This document shows, one piece after another, positions 34,801 to 44,325 of a DNA stretch of 64,000 nt (position 1 is its first letter; every line of letters starts with the position of its first letter). Both the position numbers and the translations under genes were made by a program. The notes beneath the pieces were generated by a model that saw only the letters and a program-made list of their open reading frames with translations, had not been told where the DNA came from and searched no databases. This DNA is from Macrostomum hystrix (taxonomy: Eukaryota; Platyhelminthes; Macrostomidae), in the NCBI GenBank assembly GCA_950097015.1, contig CATNEN010000038.1, forward strand, positions 26,759,001 through 26,823,000, written 5' to 3'.

Positions 34801-37800
34801 CACTCTTCTTGCACCCTAGAGTCACTCTTCTCACACCCTAGAGTCACTCTTCTCGCACACAAGAGTCACTCTTCTCACACCCTAGAGTCACTCTTCTCAC
34901 ACCCTAGAGTCACTCTTCTCACACCCTAGAGAGTCACTCTTCTCACACCCTAGGGTCACTCTTCCCTCACTTGCCAAGAGTCACTGTTCTCACACCCTAG
35001 AGTCACTCTTCTCACACCCTAGAGTCACTCTTCTCACACCCTTGCGTCACTCTTCTCACACCCTAGAGTCACTCTTCTTGCACCCTAGAGTCACTCTTCT
35101 CACACCCTAGAGTCACTCTTCTCACACCCTAGAGTCACTCTCCTCACACCCTAGAGTCACTCTTCTCGCACCCTAGAGTCACTCTTCTCACACCCTAGAG
35201 TCACTCTTCTCACACCCTAGAGTCACTCTTCTCACACCCTAGAGTCACTCTTCTCGCACCCTAGAGTCACTCTTCCCTCACTTGCCAAGAGTCACTGTTC
35301 TCACACCCTAGAGTCACTCTTCTCACACCCTAGAGTCACTCTTCTCACACCCTAGAGTCACTCTTCTCACACCCTAGAGTCACTCTTCTCGCACCCTAGA
35401 GTCACTCTTCCCTCACTTGCCTAGAGTCACTCTTCTCACACCCTAGAGTCACTCTTCTCACACCCTAGAGTCACTCTTCTCGCACACAAGAGTCACTCTT
35501 CTCACACCCTAGAGTCACTCTTCTCACACCCTAAAGTCACTCTTCTCACACCCTAGAGTCACTCTTCTCACACCCTAGAGTCACTCTTCTCACACCCTAG
35601 ATTCACTCTTCCCTCACTTGCCTAGAGTCACTCTTCTCACACCCTAGAGTCACTCTTCTCACACCCTAGAGTCACTCTTCTCACACCCTAGAGTCACTCT
35701 TCTCACACCCTAGAGTCACTCTTCTCACACCCTAGAGTCACTCTTCTCGCACCCTAGAGTCACTCTTCTCACACCCTAGAGTCACTCTTCTCACACCCTA
35801 GAGTCACTCTTCTCAAACCCTTGCGTCACTCTTCTCACACTCTAGAGTCACTCTTCTTGCACCCTAGAGTCACTCTTCTCACACCCTAGAGTCACTCTTC
35901 TCGCACACAAGAGTCACTCTTCTCACACCCTAGAGTCACTCTTCTCACACCCTAGAGTCACTCTTCTCACACCCTAGAGAGTCACTCTTCTCACACCCTA
36001 GGGTCACTCTTCCCTCACTTGCCAAGAGTCACTGTTCTCACACCCTAGAGTCACTCTTCTCACACCCTAGAGTCACTCTTCTCACACCCTTGCGTCACTC
36101 TTCTCACACCCTAGAGTCACTCTTCTTGCACCCTAGAGTCACTCTTCTCACACCCTAGAGTCACTCTTCTCACACCCTAGAGTCACTCTCCTCACACCCT
36201 AGAGTCACTCTTCTCGCACCCTAGAGTCACTCTTCTCGCACCCTAGAGTCACTCTTCTCACACCCTAGAGTCACTCTTCTCACACCCTAGAGTCACTCTT
36301 CTCACACCCTAGAGTCACTCTTCTCGCACCCTAGAGTCACTCTTCCCTCACTTGCCAAGAGTCACTGTTCTCACACCCTAGAGTCACTCTTCTCACACCC
36401 TAGAGTCACTCTTCTCACACCCTAGAGTCACTCTTCTCACACCCTAGAGTCACTCTTCTCGCACCCTAGAGTCACTCTTCCCTCACTTGCCTAGAGTCAC
36501 TCTTCTCACACCCTAGAGTCACTCTTCTCACACCCTAGAGTCACTCTTCTCGCACACAAGAGTCACTCTTCTCACACCCTAGAGTCACTCTTCTCACACC
36601 CTAAAGTCACTCTTCTCACACCCTAGAGTCACTCTTCTCACACCCTAGAGTCACTCTTCTCACACCCTAGATTCACTCTTCTCACTTGCCTAGAGCGCTA
36701 TTTCCCTACGCTTAGAGTCAGTTTTCCTGCCTTTGCCTAGTCAGTCCCCGCGCTACCCCCAGAGCAATATTTGTCAGAGTTTCGGAGCAATAACGGATAG
36801 AGCAGCAGTTGAGACCGGAATTAAGAAAACACAGGAACCTGGATGTGCAAGCAGAGTGGGTTGCTATGGTGACGGAGGATAATACTCGGGCTTGAGGACG
36901 CGAAGTAGCATTGTACTTTTTCATTTCCACTAATACTCTAATATCATACATTTTTAGCTTAGGCAGCATTGCGTTAAACTACGAGTCAAAAACGGTCCAC
37001 AGTCATTGTTCTGTCGTGTAGATGTAGGTTTTTGCAACTAAGAATGCTTAGAAAGAATACTGCCCTCATCTTTTCAATCCCAGACTCCCAGGCCAGTAGG
37101 GATTTGGAATATAGGCCAGGGCTTGAGTGCACATCAGCAGCTAATTAGGAAAATGCAAAATTTGTTTAAAAGCTGAAACTAATGCTTAGAAGCCGGTTTA
37201 AACTGGTTTGTTAGAGAATTGTCCCAAGCCGCTAATGATTCATTTTGCTTGTCCTTTATCTAGATTAACGAGCCGCCATGGCTGCAGTCAGTTGCTGAGA
37301 TTATTAGCGCTACTTTGAAGGAGAATCGCTTTGACGAATCCTGCTCCACTTCTGGGTAGCAGCTACCTGTATCAGTCTCGCTGCGGGGAAGGCTCTCCAC
37401 TGCTTGCCAATGAGGGCGGGGGCCACTGCTGTAGTCAGTCTGGCCTGCTGGAGCGAGCATTCTCTGCCGAAGTACCAGAAATGCTTAGTCCCTGTCTTCC
37501 TCAAATTCCAGGCGTGTGTCGTAAATCGCTGGGGGAATGGAAATCAGGAAATCCCATAGCCTTCCCAATCTCACTAACTTGTCACTCCACTTCCTGTCCT
37601 GTCACTCCACTGGCTCACCTGTCACTCCACTGCCTCACCTGTCTCTCCACTGCCTCACCTGTCACTCCACTGCCTCACCTGTCACTCCACTGCCTCACCT
37701 GTCACTCCACTGGCTCACCTGTCACTCCACTGGCTCACCTGTCTCTCCACTGCCTCACCTGTCACTCCACTGCCTCACCTGTCACTCCACTGCCTCACCT

Positions 37801-39337
37801 GTCTCTCCACTGCCTCACCTGTCACTCCACTGCCTCACCTGTCACTCCACTGCCTCACCTGTCACTCCACTGGCTCACCTGTCACTCCACTGGCTCACCT
37901 GTCTCTCCACTGCCTCACCTGTCACTCCACTGCCTCACCTGTCACTCCACTGCCTCACCTGTCACTCCACTGGCTCACCTGTCACTCCACTGGCTCACCT
38001 GTCTCTCCACTGCCTCACCTGTCACTCCACTGCCTCACCTGTCACTCCACTGCCTCACCTGTCTCTCCACTGCCTCACCTGTCACTCCACTGCCTCACCT
38101 GTCACTCCACTGCCTCACCTGTCACTCCACTGCCTCACCTGTCACTCCACTGCCTCACCTGTCTCTCCACTGCCTCACCTGTCACTCCACTGGCTCACCT
38201 GTCTCTCCACTGCCTCATCTGTCACTCCACTGCCTCACCTGTCTCTCCACTGCCTCACCTGTCACTCCACTGCCTCACCTGTCTCTCCACTGCCTCACCT
38301 GTCTCTCCACTAGCTCACCTGTCTCTCCACTGCCTCAGCTGTAACTCCACTGCCTCACCTGTCACTCCACTGCCTCACCTGTCTCTCCACTGCCTCACCT
38401 GTCACTCCACTGCCTCACCTGTCTCTCCACTGCCTCACCTGTCTCTCCACTAGCTCACCTGTCTCTCCACTGCCTCACCTGTCACTCCACTGCCTCACCT
38501 GTCACTCCACTGCCTCACCTGTCTCTCCACTGCCTCACCTGTCTCTCCACTAGCTCACCTGTCTCTCCACTGCCTCAGCTGTAACTCCACTGCCTCACCT
38601 GTCACTCCACTGCCTCACCTGTCTCTCCACTGCCTCACCTGTCACTCCACTGCCTCACCTGTCACTCCACTGCCTCACCTGTCTCTCCACTGCCTCACCT
38701 GTCTCTCCACTAGCTCACCTGTCTCTCCACTGCCTCACCTGTCACTCCACTGCCTCACCTGTCTCTCCACTGCCTCACCTGTCACTCCACTGCCTCACCT
38801 ATCACTCCACTGCCTCACCTGTCTCTCCACTGCCTCACCTGTCTCTCCACTAGCTCACCTGTCTCTCCACTGCCTCACCTGTCACTCCACTGCCTCACCT
38901 GTCACTCCACTGCCTCACCTGTCTCTCCACTGCCTCACCTGTCACTCCCATCCCGCAGCGCAATGCGGGACCAGTACATGCGCACAGGTGAAGGCTTCCT
39001 GTGCGTATTCGCCGTCAACAATCCTAAATCGTTCGATGACATCGAGCAGTACAGGGAGCAAATCAAGCGAGTTAAAGACGCCGAAGAGGTGCCCCTGGTG
39101 CTGGTTGGCAACAAAACCGACTTGCACGGTCGCACGGTGGACGTGCGGACAGCCAAGCACCTGGCTGACGAGTTCGGCATTCCCTACGTTGAGACCAGCG
39201 CCAAGACTCGCCAGGGCGTCGACGACGCGTTTTACACTCTGGTGCGCGAGATTCGCAAATTCAAGGAGCGCGGCGGCGACAAGCGGCGACGTGGCGGCAA
39301 AAGGTCGAAGGCCAAGCTCCGGTGCAGTCAAATGTAG
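31840..39337 (+). CDS. Ras: Ras small GTPase (H/K/N-Ras type)
   Basis: Membrane-anchored GTP switch upstream of Raf/MAPK. Exons 31840-31870, 32651-32813 and 38959-39337 join in phase (G|CT gives Ala11, AG|C gives Ser65) to 190 residues. Visible landmarks: P-loop GAGGVGKS (10-17, Gly12 and Gly13 present), effector region YDPTIEDSY (32-40), DTAGQEEYS (57-65), NKTD (116-119) and ETSAKTRQG (about 143-151). The tail is basic ([14 protein letters not shown]) and ends in CAAX box CSQM; Met at the last position favours farnesylation. No Cys directly precedes it, so the anchor is K-Ras4B-like (polybasic). The introns, after codon 10 and within codon 65, differ from the vertebrate Ras positions. Intron 2 (6.1 kb) is largely minisatellite. 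Confidence 0.97.
31871..32650 (+). other. Ras intron 1
   Basis: 780-bp AT-rich intron without a tandem array, unlike Ras intron 2. No other feature seen. Confidence 0.75.
32651..32813 (+). CDS. Ras: Ras exon 2
   Basis: Acceptor TTACCATAG, donor TACAG|GTGTGTT. Encodes [18 protein letters not shown] through DTAGQEEY: the rest of the P-loop and both switch regions. A plain open-frame scan does not highlight it. Confidence 0.95.
32980..33185 (-). mobile_element. Decayed SINE, relative of the 21.1-21.4 kb copy
   Basis: Shares the CATTTGACAGCTG and TTGAAGCAATC region and a degraded B-box area (CATTCGAACTCATGACTTC) with the intact SINE, in the same minus orientation, inside Ras intron 2. No target duplication seen. 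Confidence 0.55.
33186..33965 (+). other. Ras intron 2, unique part
   Basis: AT-rich intron sequence. A short open frame at 33692-33931 has no recognisable similarity and is not supported. Confidence 0.55.
33966..36692. repeat. 22-bp minisatellite in Ras intron 2
   Basis: About 120 copies of CTAGAGTCACTCTTCTCACA plus CC, with TTGCGTCAC, CTCGCA and CCTCACTTGCC variants. Rare variants recur in the same order about 1.05 kb apart (CCCTAGAGAGTCAC near 34925 and 35973; CCCTAGATTCAC near 35594 and 36664). This indicates a large internal duplication. Confidence 0.96.
36693..37584 (+). other. Ras intron 2, between two arrays
   Basis: Unique sequence. Short open frames on both strands show no known domain. 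Nothing supported. Confidence 0.5.
37585..38948. repeat. 20-bp minisatellite, CTCCACTGCCTCACCTGTCA family, copy B
   Basis: About 68 copies on the plus strand, which is the Ras sense strand, with GTCTCTCC, TGGCTC and TAGCTC variants. The array runs to 38948, only 10 bp before the Ras exon 3 acceptor AG, so its pyrimidine-rich units form the upstream part of the 3' splice site. Confidence 0.97.
38959..39337 (+). CDS. Ras: Ras exon 3
   Basis: Acceptor CATCCCGCAG, stop TAG at 39335-39337. Encodes [20 protein letters not shown] to the CSQM terminus, including the NKTD and ETSAK guanine-binding motifs and the polybasic tail. Confidence 0.96.
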
Positions 39338-39624
39338 GATTATTGGTTAACTATATTTGGTTGATGCCCTTTCTTTTGCAATGCGTTCTCTCCTTATACA
39401 CCAATATACCTTTTTGTTCATGGATAGACACCTTTTATCTACTTGCGCCTATTTTATTAGCTGATAATGAGCTTAACTAAGACTTTAGATGAGGTCAGTA
39501 TAAGCCTCGACCCACATAGATAATACCAAGCTACATGCTGTTGCTCTGATCTAATGGGTCCAGCAAATTTAGTAAACTATTGAATTTGCTTTCCTCTTCT
39601 TTTGTTTCATCGAACCTGCCTTTG

Positions 39625-39630
39625 AATAAA
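39625..39630 (+). terminator. Candidate Ras polyadenylation signal
   Basis: AATAAA about 290 bp after the Ras stop codon. Motif only; the cleavage site is not visible. Confidence 0.4.
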
Positions 39631-39867
39631 TTAATTACCAAACCTTTTGTGTCGGTATTAGAAAAAGCATGTTATATCTATTTTATCACGCCATCTTAAT
39701 GCGAAAATTGTATAGGCTTTGATCGTCTATTGCAGTATTTTGTGTTCTAATTTAGTTGTTTAAATTCGTCATATTTTTTTACCTATAATATTATTTGATG
39801 TTTTATCCGTATTGAAATATGACTTTTTTATGCAGTGAAAGGCGATCGAAAAGTAATAGTCAATTTA

Positions 39868-39896
39868 CCCTAACCCTAACCCTAACCCTAACCCTG
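39868..39896. repeat. Interstitial telomeric repeat (CCCTAA)4+
   Basis: Four full CCCTAA units plus a partial one, directly abutting the next tandem array. Indicates a TTAGGG-type telomere motif in this genome. Confidence 0.9.
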
Positions 39897-40150
39897 TTCC
39901 ATACCCCTACCCCGCCCTGCGGCTGATTGGCAGTTCCATACCCTTACCCCACCCAGTGTCTGATTGGCTGCTCCATACCCCTACCCCACCCAGCGTCTGA
40001 TTGGCTGTTCCATACCCCTACCCTGCCCTGCGGCTGATTGGCAGTTCCATACCCCTACCCCACCCAGTGTCTGATTGGCAGTTCCATACCCCTACCCCAC
40101 CCAGTGTCTGATTGGCTGTTCCACTACCCTGCCTCATCATGTCTAATTGG
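39897..40150. repeat. About 37-bp minisatellite with a CCAAT box in each unit
   Basis: About seven copies of TTCCATACCCCTACCCCACC followed by CAGTGTCTGATTGGCTG. Each unit carries an inverted CCAAT box (TGATTGGC) and a CACCC-like C-rich stretch. Confidence 0.9.
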
Positions 40151-40678
40151 CTGCCTCACTCTGCCTTTGCTTAGTTGGTCTCTGAGCATGGCCAAGTCAT
40201 TATTTTCTGTATACTGAAGGTGTATGCTTTGCATATTTACTCTAATGATTATTAACACTTAAACAGCACAATATCGTAGTTGATTCTATTATTGACAGAA
40301 CAGGTATTTTTACCCTATCGCACTCGCAGATGACACTGAAGCATACTATTTACAGTGGGCAATGCTGCTCGACCACATTGATTGTACATAACAATGTTGG
40401 TTGGTGACTATTTAGTTTTAGACTGTCAAGTTATGTTTCTGTGCATCATAGGATTTTAAAGAAAGCTATTTTCTTAGCTATTTTCTAGTCAACATAAAAA
40501 AAATCGCTGATAATCTTCCTAGTCATATGCTACTTCTAAGCTTTTTCCCACCCATACAGGTGGCACAGTGCTTTGCTCCTTGCTCCATTTTCATTTACTC
40601 ATTTAGAGTATTTCGTCTCGTTCTAACTATTTTTTTCTATTAAGAAACAATCAAGTGACTAAATTCGATGCATGCATT
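40151..40678. other. Spacer between Ras and TRP-like gene
   Basis: AT-rich unique sequence, no gene seen. Confidence 0.6.
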
Positions 40679-41395
40679 TGCACACAAGAATCTGGCCAAG
40701 GATTTGCACGCCTGGGTGCAAGAATCTGGCCAACGATTTGCACGCCTGGGTGCAAGAATATGGCCAAGGATTTGCACGCCTGGGTGCAAGAATCTGGCCA
40801 AAGATTTGCACGCCTGGGTGCAAGAATCTGGCTAAGGATTTGCACACAAGAATCTGGCCAAGGATTTGCACGCCTGGGTGCAAGAATCTGGCTAAGGATT
40901 TGCACACAAGAATCTAGCCAATGATTTGCACGCCTGGGTGCAAGAATCTTGCTAAGGATTTGCACACAAGAATCTGGCCAACGATTTGCACGCCTGGATG
41001 CAAGAATCTGGCCAAGGATTTGCACGCCTGGGTGCAAGAATCTGGCTAAGGATTTGCACGCCTGGGTGCAAGAATCAGGCTAAGGATTTGCACACAAGAA
41101 TCTGGCCTAGGATTTGCACGCCTGGGTGCAAGAATCTGGCTAAGGATTTGCACGCCTGGGTGCAAGAATCTGGCTAAGGATTTGCACGCCTGGGTGCAAG
41201 AATCTGGCTAAGGATTTGCACGCCTGGGTGCAAGAATCTGGCTAAGGATTTGCACACAAGAATCTGGCCTAGGATTTGCACGCCTGGGTGCAAGAATCTG
41301 GCTAAGGATTTGCACGACTGTGTGCATGAATCTGGTAAGGATTTGCTCACCTGGGTGCAAGAATCTGGCTAAGGATTCACACGCCAAGGTGCTCG
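40679..41395. repeat. 34-bp minisatellite
   Basis: About 22 units of ACGCCTGGGTGCAAGAATCT followed by GGCTAAGGATTTGC. Some are shortened units beginning ACACAAGAATCT. Open frames on both strands are artefacts. Confidence 0.95.
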
Positions 41396-42016
41396 AATCT
41401 GACAGAAAGTTAACTTTGTTATAGTTCGTTAGAATTTCTTTTGTTGTTTTAGTTGTTGTTTAATACCTTCTATAATATTCTGCACAAAAATTAGAGAGAT
41501 ATTCATGCCCTAAATATTGATACTGATCGAGTCTGTGATGCACTTTAATCTCACCTGCTATTTGTCTTCTGAGTCATCAGTTTTCTACCTCTGTCTGTTT
41601 GTTTGTCTGCCCCGGAAATGCTATCAATGCCATGGCATCTTAACCATTCGTACTTTTATTTTTACCCTTTAGACTGGATCTGTGTGCAGAGCGCTATTGA
41701 AGCTTGGAGCTTTTCCGCTGTTGTCTCATAAACATTATCCCTATTCCAGTTTTTTATCCTGCTTTCTTATTTTTTAAAGTGCATAAAGCAGCTCGTATAA
41801 CAGAGATGAATGTTCCATTTGCTACTGGAAGTAAACTAACTGTTTATGAGAATTATTATTTATTTATTTATCGAATGTATTCTGATCGGCTGTATGTTTG
41901 AGCTTTTTCGCCTAAACTTTCGACCATAACGTGCACATTGAACTCTGTAAGATGCCTTTGTTGTTTCTCAGTTTCTCAGAAGAAATTTTCATCAGTTGCT
42001 CTACCCACTGGGCCGT
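41396..42016. other. Spacer, no gene seen
   Basis: AT-rich unique sequence; a 65-codon frame at 41704-41901 is unsupported. Confidence 0.55.
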
Positions 42017-42268
42017 ATTGTCCCCAGTACAATGTCCCCAGTACAATATCCCCAGTACAATGTCCCCAGTACAATATCCCCAGTACAATGTCCCCAGTAC
42101 AATGTCCCCAGTACAATGTCCCCAGTACAATGTCCCCAGTATAATGTCCCCAGTACAATATCCCCAATACAATGTCCCCAGTACAATGTCCCCAGTACAA
42201 TGTCCCCAGTACAATGTCCCCAGTACAATGTCCCCAGTACAATGTCCCCAGTACAATGTCCCCAGTAG
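42017..42268. repeat. 14-bp minisatellite
   Basis: 18 copies of GTCCCCAGTACAAT, with ATCCCC and ATAAT variants, about 160 bp downstream of the TRP-like stop. Confidence 0.96.
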
Positions 42269-42426
42269 GCTGACTCGGATTGCCTTGGGAAGAATGAGCC
42301 AAAATTTTCGGCGGTACAAACCGCAAACCTACTCAAGCGAACAAAAATATTAATCCGTCGAAAAAAAAACTTCCAATCTATCTAGCAATTTATCAGCTTC
42401 TCAGATTTCTCTTTCTAGTTCGAGTG

Positions 42427-44325
42427 TCAACTGGATCGGCCTTTACAAGTCTCGCAGCTCAAACTGCGACTGTTTCTTGTCAGCGGACGACAGATGGACA
42501 GCACAAGGCGCCTCTTGCCGAAGATGAGCTCCCAGAGCTTGAGAAGCCAGAACAGAGTCGCCTCGCAGAACTCGGAGAAGCTCAGCTTCATCAGGTAGCG
42601 ACACTCGATGTCATACTGCATGGTGTTCCCGACGATGGAGGAGAGCACGCCGACTACGAAGTTGATGAACAGGACGGGAACTAGCAGGATGAAGGCCATA
42701 TGCGTCAGCATCAAGTCCGTCCGGTCGAGGTTTGGCTGAAACGTGCCAGTGTCGAATACATTCAGCGTGACGAGGAAGGTGCGGTAGGTGGCGGAGAACG
42801 CGTCCAGCTCCGGAGTCGCGGAGCTGCTGTTGCCGTCGGACAACGCGGTGGCGGATCTGTCAGCGACCTGGAAGAGGCGCGAGAAGGTCACGAGCATGAG
42901 CAGGTAGATGATAAGAAAGTTGCCGAACATGGCGAAGCTGCGGTAGAAGCTGTTGATGAACTTTGACACAATGGGCAGAAGTCGCGCTGAGGTCACAGAC
43001 GCGCATATCAGCTGCAACAGGTCGACCAGCACCAGACTGCCCGATAGCGACCGATAGCCCGCGGCTCCGAGCAGGCGGCAGGCGGCCTCCGGACTGCTCA
43101 GCAGCGAGACCAGCGCTGCATCAGTGAGGACGCTGAGGCAGACGGGAGCCATCATCACGAGGCTTTCATTGTCCGCTCGCCTTGGCCTGCTTGGGAAGCC
43201 CAACCGCTGGCGGTACTGGTTCTTGCGCAGCCGGCCGAGAAGGTAGGACACGATGATCAGCGCCCTGGTGGCCATCAGGACGCTCCGCGTTGTCATGAAA
43301 AGAGCTGGCTGCGGCTGAGCCGGCGAGTTGCAGGCGGCAGCGACGAAGCTGCGGTAGGCGCTGTCACAGCCGGCCAGCAGCAGGCACGCGTCCAGCAGAA
43401 TCAGCAGGCAGAGCGCAGCTAGAGTGAAGTGGTGCCTCGCGTAGAACTCATCCACCAGGGGAGCCAGAACCAGAGACCGGCGGAACACGCCGAGCTCGGA
43501 CACGCGGGACTCGCCAAACACCTCGGACATCACCGACAGCAGGGAGACGGCACGCTCAGGACCCGTGGAGACGACCTCCGTGAAGTCTAGCTCAACGTGC
43601 TCCATGAGTCCCGACATCCCGCAGTGGATCACCGACATGTGCGAGCGGTACAGGAGCTCGTCCACAATGTCTGCGTAGCCGCAGTACATGCCCCAATCCA
43701 GCGGGCGCATGTGGTAGCAGTTCCGCACGGTGGACATCCGCGTGACCTCCTCGACCGAGAAGAACTCGCGCAGGAAGTACCTGAGGTAGCCGCTTGACCG
43801 AGCTTCCTCGGAGGAGGCCTGGGCCTCCGCTCGGATGATGTCCAGTCCTGCGAACAGCGTGTGGTAGGACGTGAAGCCGTGCTCGGTGATGGCACTGAGG
43901 TCGAGTCCCTCGGCCATCCGCCTGATGAGCTCGCAGCAGCTCCTGGCATCGTACATCAGCGCCAGCAGGAATGGGTTGGACGGATACGGGTGCTGCATGA
44001 GCCGCTTGCTCACTCGCACGGAATTGTCGTAGGACCGGAAGCGCTGCGAGCACTGCCGCTTCCGGCCTTCGGTGTCGCAGCTCTGCAGGAAGCCCCGATA
44101 GTCCGGACCGCGACTCTCCAGGAAGCTGCGCAGCTGCTCAGCGTCGTCCTTCAGGATGATCGTGACCACAGTCGGCCACTCGTCCTCGGCTATGAAGCTC
44201 CAGATGTTTAGCTGCGGCTGTGCCCTGCCATCAGAGACTGGTCCCTGTTGAGGACTCAACTTGATTGAGCTGCTTTCTAGTGTGCTCATCTCTGGTCCTG
44301 AGCACGAGTAGCTGTTCACTGGCAT
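42427..44325 (-). CDS. TRP-like cation channel with ankyrin-like repeats, single exon
   Basis: Probable plasma-membrane cation channel. The 632-residue frame starts at ATG 44325 (MPVNSYSCSG). The N-terminal half is cytosolic, with ankyrin-like helix pairs, for example PSNPFLLALMYDARSCCELI (about 116-135) and MRPLDWGMYCGYADIVDELL (about 206-225). Six hydrophobic segments follow at about 300-319, 352-366, 390-408, 430-450, 466-486 and 540-565. A short pore-like segment (TYRTFLVTLNVFDTGTF) lies between the last two. FINFVVGVLSSIVGNTM resembles the TRP S6 (NLLIALM-like) region. The gene is intronless while its neighbours have long introns, so it may have arisen by retroposition or intron loss. 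The subfamily is uncertain (TRPA/Pyrexia-like at best); ligand and ion preference cannot be read from sequence. Confidence 0.8.
   Translation of the reverse strand: MPVNSYSCSGPEMSTLESSSIKLSPQQGPVSDGRAQPQLNIWSFIAEDEWPTVVTIILKDDAEQLRSFLESRGPDYRGFLQSCDTEGRKRQCSQRFRSYDNSVRVSKRLMQHPYPSNPFLLALMYDARSCCELIRRMAEGLDLSAITEHGFTSYHTLFAGLDIIRAEAQASSEEARSSGYLRYFLREFFSVEEVTRMSTVRNCYHMRPLDWGMYCGYADIVDELLYRSHMSVIHCGMSGLMEHVELDFTEVVSTGPERAVSLLSVMSEVFGESRVSELGVFRRSLVLAPLVDEFYARHHFTLAALCLLILLDACLLLAGCDSAYRSFVAAACNSPAQPQPALFMTTRSVLMATRALIIVSYLLGRLRKNQYRQRLGFPSRPRRADNESLVMMAPVCLSVLTDAALVSLLSSPEAACRLLGAAGYRSLSGSLVLVDLLQLICASVTSARLLPIVSKFINSFYRSFAMFGNFLIIYLLMLVTFSRLFQVADRSATALSDGNSSSATPELDAFSATYRTFLVTLNVFDTGTFQPNLDRTDLMLTHMAFILLVPVLFINFVVGVLSSIVGNTMQYDIECRYLMKLSFSEFCEATLFWLLKLWELIFGKRRLVLSICRPLTRNSRSLSCETCKGRSS

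Noticed and set aside
37331-38344. 337-codon plus-strand frame with repetitive [14 protein letters not shown] units
   Set aside because: Same minisatellite family inside Ras intron 2; no domain and no conserved start.
42427-44211. Plus-strand and off-frame reading frames opposite the TRP-like gene
   Set aside because: Shadows of a GC-rich coding exon on the minus strand.
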